Positions 18,092 through 26,418 of a stretch of DNA of 44,344 bases are shown one piece after another; position 1 is the stretch's first letter, and each line of letters begins with the position of its first letter. The DNA is taken from NCBI GenBank assembly GCA_964633465.1, contig CAZWGB010000004.1:1-44344 (forward strand), written 5' to 3'. The stretch is from DTSX01 sp964633465 (GTDB taxonomy: Bacteria > Pseudomonadota > Gammaproteobacteria > Steroidobacterales > UBA11654). The notes beneath the pieces were generated by a model, which had not been told where the DNA came from, ran no database searches, and worked only from the letters and a program-made list of their open reading frames with translations. Both the position numbers and the translations under genes were made by a program.

Positions 18092-19303
18092 ATGGATTTT
18101 ACGTATACCAAAAAAGTCACTGACTTAATTGAGCGGTTAACCATTTTTATGGATAAACACATTTACCCAAACGATCAGGTTTACCGGGATTATTTCAAAA
18201 CAACAGACAACATATGGCAACAACCCCCCTTGATGTCAGATTTAAAAAAGAAAGCTCAAGCAGAAGGCTTGTGGAATCTGTTTCTTCCTGACTCGGATCA
18301 CGGTGCTGGCCTTAGTAACTTAGAATACGCTCCACTTGCTGAAATAATGGGCCATATTCCTTGGTCGTCCGAAGTCTTCAATTGCAGCGCGCCTGATACT
18401 GGCAACATGGAGGTTTTACATCAATATGGAACTAAAGCTCAGCAAGAGCAGTGGCTAGATCCTCTTCTCAGAGGAGAAATCAGATCTGCGTTTGCAATGA
18501 CTGAACCCGCTGTTGCTTCTTCCGACGCAAGCAACATTCAAACACCCATTGTCCTCGATGGTGACAATTATGTAATTAATGGTCGAAAGTGTTGGACTTC
18601 CGGAGCGATGAATACAGCTTGCAAAATATTTATTCTGATGGGCAAAACAGATCCAGAAAACCCCAATCGTCACAAGCAACAGTCTATGATTTTAGTTCCC
18701 AAGGACACTGAGGGTGTTGAAGTTATTAGACCTATGTCGGTGTTTGGATCTGTAGACCCACCGCACGGCCACCCTGAAATTGCCTTCACAGATGTCAGAG
18801 TTCCAAAAGAAAACATTCTTCTGGGAGAGGGTCGAGGCTTTGAAATTGCACAAGGTCGGCTTGGACCGGGAAGAATTCACCATTGCATGCGTCTTGTCGG
18901 AATTGCTGAACGCGCACTTACTGCAATGTGCGAGCGTGCCAACAATAGAGTAGCATTCGGTAAACCCTTGAGTGCACAGGGTTCTGTTAGGGAAAGCATT
19001 GCTATCTCAGCCAGCGAAATCGAACAAGCCCGTCTATTGACGTTAATGACCGCGGACAAAATGGATCGTTATGGCAACAAAGAAGCCAGTGACCTTATTA
19101 GCATGATCAAAGTTGTTGCTCCACAGATGGCCTGTCGGGTAATTGATCGAGCAATACAAATACACGGCGGAGCTGGTGTGAGTGGAGATTTTTTTCTTGC
19201 AGAAGCTTACGCTGGAGTCCGTACCTTAAGATTGGCGGATGGACCGGATGAGGTTCATTTGGCATCTTTGGCAAAAAAGGTGCTTAAAAAACACACAGCT
19301 TAA
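18092..19303 (+). CDS. Acyl-CoA dehydrogenase, ACAD11/LvaC-like
   Basis: 403-residue soluble acyl-CoA dehydrogenase with all three domains: FAMTEPAVASSDASNI (flavin/substrate segment), GRKCWTSGA, the middle beta domain, then RVAFGKPLSAQGSVRE, IQIHGGAGVSGDFFLA and the C-terminal RLADGPDEVH. The last motif and the very short link to a kinase gene match the ACAD10/ACAD11 subfamily and bacterial LvaC, rather than classical chain-length-specific dehydrogenases. In that subfamily the dehydrogenase domain works with a kinase domain to convert 4-hydroxyacyl-CoA, via a phosphorylated intermediate, so it can enter beta-oxidation. Here the kinase gene starts 2 bases after the stop. The substrate is inferred from family only. 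Confidence 0.88.
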   Translation: MDFTYTKKVTDLIERLTIFMDKHIYPNDQVYRDYFKTTDNIWQQPPLMSDLKKKAQAEGLWNLFLPDSDHGAGLSNLEYAPLAEIMGHIPWSSEVFNCSAPDTGNMEVLHQYGTKAQQEQWLDPLLRGEIRSAFAMTEPAVASSDASNIQTPIVLDGDNYVINGRKCWTSGAMNTACKIFILMGKTDPENPNRHKQQSMILVPKDTEGVEVIRPMSVFGSVDPPHGHPEIAFTDVRVPKENILLGEGRGFEIAQGRLGPGRIHHCMRLVGIAERALTAMCERANNRVAFGKPLSAQGSVRESIAISASEIEQARLLTLMTADKMDRYGNKEASDLISMIKVVAPQMACRVIDRAIQIHGGAGVSGDFFLAEAYAGVRTLRLADGPDEVHLASLAKKVLKKHTA

Positions 19304-19305
19304 TA

Positions 19306-20334
19306 ATGAGTTTAAGTGTTCACACTTTTGATAAGAGCAAACTTAGTGAATATCTGGAAGATCACATCCCAGAGTTTCAGGGACCTCTTCAATCAACTAA
19401 ATTCAAAACTGGTCAGTCCAATCCGACATTTTTAATAGAAACAGCAGACAGAAAATTTGTCCTGAGAAAAAAACCACCGGGAAAACTTTTGCCGTCAGCA
19501 CATGCTGTTGATAGAGAATGCAAAGTTTTGAAAGCACTGGAAGAAACCAATGTACCCGTGCCAAAAGTTTTTCATCTTTGTGAGGATGCTACGATTGTCG
19601 GCACCATATTCTATATAATGGAGTATGTTGAAGGCAGGATCTTTTGGGACCCCACTCTTCCTGAAGTCGAAAATAAAATCCGAGGTCAGATTTACGAAGC
19701 AACCAATGAAGTGCTGGCATATTTACATCAAGTCAATATAAAAAAGGTAGGACTTTCAGATTTCGGCAAACCAGGAAGTTATTTTGAGCGTCAGGTCAGC
19801 AGATGGATCAGGCAATATAGATCCGCTGAGACTAAAGTTTACCCTGATGTTGAAGATTTAATTATTTGGCTGGGAGAGAATACACCTAACGATGATGGTC
19901 TCGTTAGTTTGGTACATGGAGATTATAGGCTTTACAACATAATGTTTGATTACGAGAAACCAGAAGTGCTGGCTGTGCTTGATTGGGAGCTTTCAACTCT
20001 GGGACACCCATATGCAGATTTAGCATATCAATGTTTGCAATGGCATTTGCCTAAGATGGGAATTACCCCAGGACTTGATGAAATTGATACCAAAAAGTTG
20101 GGAATTCCTTCAGAGGAAGATTACATTAAAAGTTACTGCCAAAAAATGAGCATTAACAATATTCCCAACTGGTCATTTTATTTGGCTTTTGGTTTTTTTC
20201 GAATAGCAGGCATCGCTCAAGGTGTGTATAAAAGATCTTTACAAGGCAATGCATCAGCAGAAAATGCTATGGAATTGGGTGCCGCGGTTCCAATCCTTGG
20301 AAAGCTTGGTATGGCAATCATTAAGGGAAAATAA
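19306..20334 (+). CDS. APH-fold kinase, ACAD11 N-domain/LvaA-like
   Basis: 342 residues with the aminoglycoside-phosphotransferase fold: nucleotide-binding KFVLRKKPPGK near 50-60, hinge IMEYVEG, catalytic loop HGDYRLYN (204-211) and metal-binding DWELSTLGHPYADLAY (226 on). The closest relatives I recognise are the kinase domain of ACAD10/11 and LvaA of Pseudomonas, not drug-resistance enzymes. Those proteins phosphorylate the hydroxyl of 4-hydroxyacyl-CoA. Position, 2 bases after the dehydrogenase gene, supports the same two-step reaction carried out by separate polypeptides. LvaB, a small partner in the Pseudomonas system, is not evident here. Confidence 0.85.
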   Translation: MSLSVHTFDKSKLSEYLEDHIPEFQGPLQSTKFKTGQSNPTFLIETADRKFVLRKKPPGKLLPSAHAVDRECKVLKALEETNVPVPKVFHLCEDATIVGTIFYIMEYVEGRIFWDPTLPEVENKIRGQIYEATNEVLAYLHQVNIKKVGLSDFGKPGSYFERQVSRWIRQYRSAETKVYPDVEDLIIWLGENTPNDDGLVSLVHGDYRLYNIMFDYEKPEVLAVLDWELSTLGHPYADLAYQCLQWHLPKMGITPGLDEIDTKKLGIPSEEDYIKSYCQKMSINNIPNWSFYLAFGFFRIAGIAQGVYKRSLQGNASAENAMELGAAVPILGKLGMAIIKGK

Positions 20335-20335
20335 A

Positions 20336-21259
20336 ATGAAAGCTTTGCATACATTAACCCCAAAATACGTAAACAAAATCAAACATGGCCTAGTTGCGAT
20401 CATGGCCTTGTTGCTAATGTTATTTTATTACCCATCTTGGGCTCAAGTGGTTATCGAAAAACTAACCGAAGATGTTTTGGTGTTTGATCAAGGAGAGAAT
20501 CGCGGATTACTGATCATGGGAAATAAAGGGGTTGCTGTGATTGACCCTCTCAACCAACAGGTGGCAATAGAGCTTAAAGGTTTCATAGCTGAGAACTACA
20601 AACAATCAATTACCCATGTTGTCTACACCCACTCACACTGGGACCGTATAAGGGGCGGAGCAGTATTTAAAGAACAGGGAGCAAAATTTATTGCAAACAA
20701 AGAGTGCATGTTATTTTTGTCTGGCAATCAAAACCCAGATGTTGTTGAACCAGATGTTTATTTCGATAAGACGTATGTTATTGAATTAGGCAACCAGACA
20801 ATAGAATTATCTTATTTTGGACCCAGTCATGGTGAATGTCTGATTGCAGTTCAGATCCAACCTGCAAATCTTCTCTTTATCGCAGACTTATTAAATACAA
20901 AAGGGGCCGGTTTTCCAAACGATCCAACATTACCTTATCTCAGGCCTGCAACACTCATATCAGTATTGAGCGCCATGGAAAAATTAGCTGAGGCCAATGA
21001 CATTAATTCTTTCATCGGTGGGCAATCTTCGGAAAACATATTGGGTTCAATAGAAACGATAAGCAAACAAAGAGAATTTTGGCAACTTGTTAAGTCCACT
21101 GCTGAGGAAGCCGAGAAAAACGGTAACGTGGACCTTAATAACTTCATTGCAATGGACAAAATTGATTTGGAACCTTTCCAAAAATTCCAAAATTATAATC
21201 AAGAAGACTTGTCAAATATCCTCAGGAGATACACTTCTTTCTTAAACATGGGACGATAA
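20336..21259 (+). CDS. Exported metallo-beta-lactamase-fold protein with incomplete metal site
   Basis: 307 residues from the ATG at 20336, with a long signal peptide or N-terminal anchor (hydrophobic 17-32, WAQ near 35). The MBL fold is clear (GNKGVAVIDP; VVYTHSHWD; FGPSHGE; LLFIADLL; FIGGQSS). First-metal ligands H99, H101 and H165 and the shared D184 are present. At the second site D103 remains, but the following His is R104 and the final His position is Q230. The neighbouring paralogue keeps all of these. It may therefore be a mononuclear enzyme, have another substrate, or be non-catalytic. It begins right after the kinase stop and is probably in the same transcript. The upstream in-frame extension inside the kinase gene is not used. 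Confidence 0.82.
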   Translation: MKALHTLTPKYVNKIKHGLVAIMALLLMLFYYPSWAQVVIEKLTEDVLVFDQGENRGLLIMGNKGVAVIDPLNQQVAIELKGFIAENYKQSITHVVYTHSHWDRIRGGAVFKEQGAKFIANKECMLFLSGNQNPDVVEPDVYFDKTYVIELGNQTIELSYFGPSHGECLIAVQIQPANLLFIADLLNTKGAGFPNDPTLPYLRPATLISVLSAMEKLAEANDINSFIGGQSSENILGSIETISKQREFWQLVKSTAEEAEKNGNVDLNNFIAMDKIDLEPFQKFQNYNQEDLSNILRRYTSFLNMGR

Positions 21260-21271
21260 GATTAAACTGGA

Positions 21272-22234
21272 ATGAAGAGGATTTTATATTTTGCCGTTGT
21301 CTGGATGTGTATATCTACAGTCAGCCATGCTGTGCAACCTGCTCCTGAAACAATTGCTGAGTCTGAAAAGACATTATTTGGGAAATTAAAACTTTGGGAA
21401 ATAGAAAAAATTTCCCCGCATTTGTATGCATATCGCTACACTTTTTATCGTAATTTTTTTCTAATTGGAGAAGACGGTATTATTCTCACAGATCCTTTAA
21501 CCATTGAGGCTGCCAAAATACTTGATACTGAGCTACGAAAAATTAGCGACAAGCCCATCAAGTATGTCGCTTATTCTCACTCGCACTGGGATCATATTTC
21601 AGGAGGGCAAATTTTTAAAGATCAAGGTGCAGAATTTGTTGCCCACAAGAAATGCCAAGAGAATTGGCTGAATAACCCCAATTCTAACGTCGTTAAACCC
21701 GACATTGTTTTTGATAAAATATACACCATCTCGGTGGGAACCCCTTCTCTGGAAATGCATTATTGGGGACCATCACACGACAATTGTAGAGTTGGTCTTC
21801 TGATCAAACCCGACAGAATTATGTTTATAGCCGACGATGCAAATCCTCCCAATGGCTGGAACATGCTTTATGGTGCCGGACTAGCAGATACCTACATTTT
21901 CAATCTTGTACCATTCTTCTTACAAGCAGAAAAACTTGCAGCAAGAGAGGATGTGAAATCGGTGATCGGTTCACACATGAGCTTCGACAAAAACCCGATG
22001 AATTTGGTTTCGGGAACCATTGGTTCTGTTCGGATCATCAGAGAACAACGCTTGTTTTATCAAAACGTTATCGAAGCAGTTGAAAAAGCAATGGCAAATG
22101 GCATACCAAACCAAGAAATTCCAGATTACTTGATAGAAGAAAAAGTTTTGACAGATAAAATTATTGGTTACGATGTAGCTAAAATGAAAGTACTCTATAA
22201 AAGAATCACTAATTTCCTAATTACTGGAGAGTAA
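21272..22234 (+). CDS. Exported metallo-beta-lactamase-fold hydrolase
   Basis: 320 residues with a signal peptide (cleavage near SHA-VQP) and a complete MBL metal set: H103-S-H105-W-D107-H108, H169 in GPSHDN, D188 in FIADD and H235 in IGSHMS. The arrangement THxHxDH...GPSH...GSH resembles periplasmic hydrolases broadly, including B3-like groups, but nothing in sequence fixes the substrate. It is a tandem paralogue of the preceding gene (shared HSHWD, GGxxFKxQGA, GPSH), separated by 12 bases, so the pair arose by duplication and has diverged in the active site. Confidence 0.85.
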   Translation: MKRILYFAVVWMCISTVSHAVQPAPETIAESEKTLFGKLKLWEIEKISPHLYAYRYTFYRNFFLIGEDGIILTDPLTIEAAKILDTELRKISDKPIKYVAYSHSHWDHISGGQIFKDQGAEFVAHKKCQENWLNNPNSNVVKPDIVFDKIYTISVGTPSLEMHYWGPSHDNCRVGLLIKPDRIMFIADDANPPNGWNMLYGAGLADTYIFNLVPFFLQAEKLAAREDVKSVIGSHMSFDKNPMNLVSGTIGSVRIIREQRLFYQNVIEAVEKAMANGIPNQEIPDYLIEEKVLTDKIIGYDVAKMKVLYKRITNFLITGE

Positions 22235-22275
22235 TTCGGATCTCTGAACAATAGGATTTACTTTAGGGGGTTATT

Positions 22276-23679
22276 TTGGATAAGCAAATTACCCAAGACT
22301 GGAAAGATTGGATCGAGCTAAATATAAGTCGAGGGTGTGACAAGGACGGTATATATAAAATACTTCTTGATGAAGGCTTTAGCCCTATTGATATAGAAAA
22401 AGAAATGGGTTATGTACCGGATGTGGATGTGGCCAGCATTGTTAACCCATTAAAGACAGAACAACGTACTGAGTTTACAAAGGGCGTTCACTCGGAAAAC
22501 AACCAGATTTACATTCCAAACGCCAGAAAACTAGAAACAGAATTGGCTGAATTCTACACCTTACACAATTTTCTCAACTCAGAAGAATGTGACCAAGTCA
22601 CTGAGCTGATCAAAAAGAAACTGCGCCCATCAGCAATAGTGGCTAATGGAGAGCTGGATGAGAGTTACAGAACTAGCAGAACATGTGATCTCGGAGAGCT
22701 GAGCGATCCATCAATTGCTGATATTGACCGACGAATATGCGCTTTATTGGGCATACATCCTTCCTATTCCGAGATAACACAAGGACAGTATTACGAAATT
22801 AGCCAAGAGTTCAAAGCACACACAGATTATTTTGAAGGTGCAGATATAGAAGAACATATTGGCGAACGAGGCCAACGCACTTTTACTTTTTTGGTCTACC
22901 TGAATGATGTTGAATCGGGTGGTGAAACGGAGTTTGTCCATCTCAAAAGAAAGATAAAGCCAAAAAAAGGCACAGCGATTATTTGGAACAGTTTAAATAA
23001 TGACGGTTCCAACAATCACAATACACTCCATCATGCTCACCCCGTTCGTTCTGGGTTTAAGTCAATTATTACTAAATGGTTCAGAAGTAAAGGTGAAGGA
23101 CCTATGTTTACAAAGGAACCGAATGAATACATTCCAAATTACACTCAGGTAGGTTTTAAAAAGGAAAAGCTGGACGATCAATTGTTTGGAGCAATTAAAA
23201 AATTTTATACATCAAATCTGGAAAAAAATAAACCTGAGTTTGTGGAAGGGGGTTATGTAGAAATACAGGAGACCGGTGAATCTGGTAGTGATGTTATCGA
23301 GTTATCCGATAAATTGCGAAAAGAAATACATAACTCCTTAAAACCTCAATTGGAAGCTTGGAGCAAAACCGAACTTATACCAACTTTTGTCTATGGAATA
23401 AGAGTCTATAAAAAAGGATCTGTTTTAATTCCTCATAGAGACAAACTCAAGACACACATTATTAGCGCTATCATCAATGTCGACCAAGAAGTTGATGAGG
23501 GATGGCCTCTTATCATTGAAGATAATTATTATCGAAAACATCATGTTTTTCTAAATCCCGGTGAAGTGATTTTCTATGAAGGTGCCCGACTTGATCATGG
23601 TCGTCCACTTCCATTAAAAGGAGAGAAATTTGCCAACATATTTTGTCACTTTATGCCTGTGAATATGGAAGAAAATTAA
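22276..23679 (+). CDS. Tandem-domain prolyl 4-hydroxylase-like 2-oxoglutarate/Fe(II) oxygenase
   Basis: 467 residues, TTG start preceded by AGGGGG 5 bases upstream. A short helical N-terminal module (about 8-47, with RGCDKDGI and LLDEGFSP) is followed by two oxygenase domains. Domain 1 (about 93-270) is of P4Hc type: iron ligands H182-x-D184 in AHTDYFE, distal His 252/253 in NTLHHAHPV, and a 2-oxoglutarate-binding basic residue K262. Domain 2 (about 340-460) has H387-R-D389, H441 in LDHGRPLPL and K451. Both triads look intact. No signal peptide is seen, so action in the cytoplasm is likely. The stop codon abuts the GTG of the mannosyltransferase gene, which suggests that hydroxylation and glycosylation act on one pathway or substrate. 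Confidence 0.87.
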   Translation: MDKQITQDWKDWIELNISRGCDKDGIYKILLDEGFSPIDIEKEMGYVPDVDVASIVNPLKTEQRTEFTKGVHSENNQIYIPNARKLETELAEFYTLHNFLNSEECDQVTELIKKKLRPSAIVANGELDESYRTSRTCDLGELSDPSIADIDRRICALLGIHPSYSEITQGQYYEISQEFKAHTDYFEGADIEEHIGERGQRTFTFLVYLNDVESGGETEFVHLKRKIKPKKGTAIIWNSLNNDGSNNHNTLHHAHPVRSGFKSIITKWFRSKGEGPMFTKEPNEYIPNYTQVGFKKEKLDDQLFGAIKKFYTSNLEKNKPEFVEGGYVEIQETGESGSDVIELSDKLRKEIHNSLKPQLEAWSKTELIPTFVYGIRVYKKGSVLIPHRDKLKTHIISAIINVDQEVDEGWPLIIEDNYYRKHHVFLNPGEVIFYEGARLDHGRPLPLKGEKFANIFCHFMPVNMEEN

Positions 23680-25107
23680 GTGCTCTTAAAACACAAAACT
23701 CTGTATCTTGGGTTACTCATTCTAGTTGGGTCCTTTACATTAAGATTTTTGCATTTAGGTGATATTCCTGGACCAACCTTCGATGAAGTTTTTTACCCCT
23801 ATTATGGTTTTAACTATTTAACCGGTGAAAATTTTTACTATGTCCACCCACCACTTGCTAACTACCTGTATGCCGCTTCTATTTGGATTTATAGTCAACT
23901 ACCTTGGATCGATATAGCTGCAATTGATACTCTACCATTTGAACAGCTGAATCCACTAAGCTACCGGTGGCTTAATGCATTACTTGGCTCGTTACTGTGT
24001 CTGCTAGCCTATTTTTTTACCTATGCGATATGGAAGAATAACAATTTTGCCCTAATTGTTAGTTTCTTTGTTGCCATTGATGGATCCCTGTTGGTTGATT
24101 CCCGATTTGCTTTGGCTAATATTTACATTGTGTTCTTTGGCCTCTCTGCTTTGCTTTGTGCAGCCAAGTCAGAATCAGCTGATGTTAATCCTCGTTATTG
24201 GTTGTTGTCCAGTGGTGTTTTTTTAGGTCTTGTCGCCTCTGTAAAATGGAACGGATTAGGTTATATGCTAGTCATTTTATCCTTTTTTCTAGCTGTTTAT
24301 TGCATGCAAAAACTTGATTTATATGAACTAAGATTCACCCAAACTCAGATTAAAAGGTTGAGTGCTCAAAAAAAAATCAATAGCAACCAACAAAAAATGA
24401 GCGTCATAAACTCTGTGCCTCAGTGGGAATATTTAATGTATTTAGTAGCTGTTCCTTTATTGGTTTATATAGTCATATATATTCCAGACCTCCAATTTAA
24501 TACTCAATATGGTTTCTTCGAAAAACATCAACAACAGATAGGCTTTCACCAAACTATGGTGGAGGCAAACGAACACCCATACTGTTCAAAATGGTATTCA
24601 TGGCCTTTTATGATCAGACCGGTTGGCTATTTCTTTAGTGTTACTGATGCTGTAGATGCATTTGGAAACAAGATCGAGTTGTTTCAAGACGTACACTTGT
24701 TACCAAACCCCTTTCTCTACTGGTTTTCTGCCATCGCAATTTTAACCATGGCAATGCAGTGGTTGAAATTATTCTGGCAATGGATTAGGCAAGGAACCGT
24801 TTCGCACAAGTTTTACTTATTTATGCTCATACTGTTAGGGTACTTTGCCAATCTCCTGCCTTGGGCATTAGTGTCTCGCTGTGTTTTTCTCTATCAATAC
24901 CAGCCCGCTTCTGTGTTTGCTTTTCTTGCCCTTGCTTGGTATCTGACACAGTTCATAAAATCTAAATCGTTAAAATACAAAATGCTTTCCTGGGGAATTC
25001 TCACAATTATTGTCACCTCCTTTCTTTATTGGCTTCCGTTCCAACTTGGTATTGTTGTGGAGCGTGATGTTTTTTACGAAAGAATGTGGTTTCCATCATG
25101 GATATAA
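23680..25107 (+). CDS. Protein O-mannosyltransferase (GT39/PMT family)
   Basis: Multi-pass membrane glycosyltransferase expected to move mannose from a polyprenyl-phosphate donor to Ser/Thr on proteins at the outer face of the inner membrane. 475 residues, about ten hydrophobic segments. The first periplasmic loop carries the catalytic D35-E36 (PTFDEVFYPYY) followed by YVHPPLA. Further family marks are SYRWLNALLGS, DSRFALANIY, SVKWNG and the conserved loop segment HPYCSKWYSWPFM, with SRCVFLYQYQP near the end. The best-known bacterial relatives are actinobacterial PMTs. The GTG start directly follows the previous stop (TAAGTG), with GGAAG 8 bases upstream. A family in this fold using another sugar is the main alternative. 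Confidence 0.87.
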   Translation: MLLKHKTLYLGLLILVGSFTLRFLHLGDIPGPTFDEVFYPYYGFNYLTGENFYYVHPPLANYLYAASIWIYSQLPWIDIAAIDTLPFEQLNPLSYRWLNALLGSLLCLLAYFFTYAIWKNNNFALIVSFFVAIDGSLLVDSRFALANIYIVFFGLSALLCAAKSESADVNPRYWLLSSGVFLGLVASVKWNGLGYMLVILSFFLAVYCMQKLDLYELRFTQTQIKRLSAQKKINSNQQKMSVINSVPQWEYLMYLVAVPLLVYIVIYIPDLQFNTQYGFFEKHQQQIGFHQTMVEANEHPYCSKWYSWPFMIRPVGYFFSVTDAVDAFGNKIELFQDVHLLPNPFLYWFSAIAILTMAMQWLKLFWQWIRQGTVSHKFYLFMLILLGYFANLLPWALVSRCVFLYQYQPASVFAFLALAWYLTQFIKSKSLKYKMLSWGILTIIVTSFLYWLPFQLGIVVERDVFYERMWFPSWI

Positions 25108-25129
25108 ATTAATCTAGCTCTCCCTCTAA

Positions 25130-26263
25130 ATGAAGCAACAAAGCCCCCAAAAAAATGAATCACTACTAAAAGCATGTGTGGTGTTACCAACATATAACGA
25201 AGCAGAAAATATTGAGTCAATTATAAAAGCAGTTTTTGCTACGCAATCTAATATCCCTACACATCAATTGTACGTGATTGTTGTGGATGATAATTCACCG
25301 GATGGTACTCAAGAAGTTGTGAAACAACAAATGCAACAATATCCCAATATTCGTTTAGTCACTGGAAAAAAGGTAGGTTTAGGTGATGCTTACAAAAGAG
25401 GGATCTCGTTTTCAATCACAACATTTAACCCCGATCTTATTTTACAGATGGATGCCGACGGTCAGCATGACCCAAAACTCATTCCTAAATTAATTAATCT
25501 TGCTAATGATGGATTTTCTCTAGTCATTGGATCAAGATTTGTTGCTGGTGGTAGCACGCCTGATTTTTCTATTTGGCGAAAATTTTTAAGCACTGTAGGT
25601 AATTTACTCCTTCGTTATCTTGGGGGGATTAAGGAGGTAGAAGATTGCACTTCAGGTTTTCGATGCATCAAAGCCAATCTTCTATCCAAGTGTGATTTTG
25701 ATTATTTGTCAACTAGGGGATACTCTTTTCAATCTTCACTGGTTTACGAACTTATTAGACATGGGGCTAAACCAATTGAAGTGCCAATTATTTTTAAAGA
25801 TAGAGTTAAAGGCCAGTCAAAATTGGCCCTAACAGACCAAATAGAATTTTTAATCAATATTGGAAAAATCACATTTCACAAATCAGAAAATTTTATAAAA
25901 TATTGTTGTGTGGGACTTGTTGGGTCGGTGGTTAATTTAGGCACCTATCTGTTGTTAAATAGATACTTTCAAATCCCTCTAGAGATTGCCTCCATAATAG
26001 CAATTGAGACTTCTATAGTTTCCAATTTCTTACTCAACAACTTCTGGACATTTAAACAAAGAACGAAACAATTATCTATGTTAAAAAAAGTGGTAAATTT
26101 TCATATAGCAGCAAGTATATCCGGGATCATTTTTTATTATTTATTTTTCTTATTTCTTGTAACAATACTCGGAATTAATGATGTCATATCAGTTCTCCTT
26201 TCTGTGATTGCTGGGACTATTTCTAATTACACCATAAATTCTATTTGGACATGGAAGAAATGA
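25130..26263 (+). CDS. Polyprenyl-phosphate mannose synthase (DPM1-like GT2) fused to GtrA
   Basis: 377 residues. Residues about 15-240 form a DPM1-type GT2 domain: VVLPTYNEAENI, VVDDNSPDGT, the nucleotide/metal site MDADGQHDP, GSRFVAGG, CTSGFRCI and RGYSFQ. Residues about 255-377 are a four-helix GtrA domain (FIKYCCVGLVGSVVNLGTYLLL ... NNFWTFK ... SIWTWKK), which may help flip or anchor the lipid-linked sugar. Such GT2-GtrA fusions make polyprenyl-phosphate mannose or glucose. Following a PMT gene by 22 bases, mannose is the likely sugar and this is the donor-making enzyme for it. No ribosome site is seen upstream of the ATG. Confidence 0.88.
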   Translation: MKQQSPQKNESLLKACVVLPTYNEAENIESIIKAVFATQSNIPTHQLYVIVVDDNSPDGTQEVVKQQMQQYPNIRLVTGKKVGLGDAYKRGISFSITTFNPDLILQMDADGQHDPKLIPKLINLANDGFSLVIGSRFVAGGSTPDFSIWRKFLSTVGNLLLRYLGGIKEVEDCTSGFRCIKANLLSKCDFDYLSTRGYSFQSSLVYELIRHGAKPIEVPIIFKDRVKGQSKLALTDQIEFLINIGKITFHKSENFIKYCCVGLVGSVVNLGTYLLLNRYFQIPLEIASIIAIETSIVSNFLLNNFWTFKQRTKQLSMLKKVVNFHIAASISGIIFYYLFFLFLVTILGINDVISVLLSVIAGTISNYTINSIWTWKK

Positions 26264-26418
26264 TATTGAGATTTAATTACCCAGTTAAGTAACTTTCTAA
26301 CTAAAAATCTGCCAGATAAACATCCTCTTTTCAAGGTGTTGTAGCATTTGTATTATTGGAGTAAGGTTGGATGGTTAATGAAAATAAATAGAGAAAACTG
26401 AACTGTGATTAACAAATA

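Noticed and set aside
19306..20334. Aminoglycoside resistance gene
   Set aside because: The fold is APH-like, but the motifs and its adjacency to an acyl-CoA dehydrogenase match the ACAD11/LvaA kinases, not drug phosphotransferases.
20336..22234. Beta-lactamase (antibiotic resistance) pair
   Set aside because: Only the fold is shared; no class B-specific features, one copy lacks metal ligands, and the context is metabolic.
26264..26418. Small gene or RNA in the 155-base gap before the nucleotidyltransferase gene
   Set aside because: Only a 7-codon frame after GGAG-like bases was seen, with no stable hairpin or conserved-looking structure.
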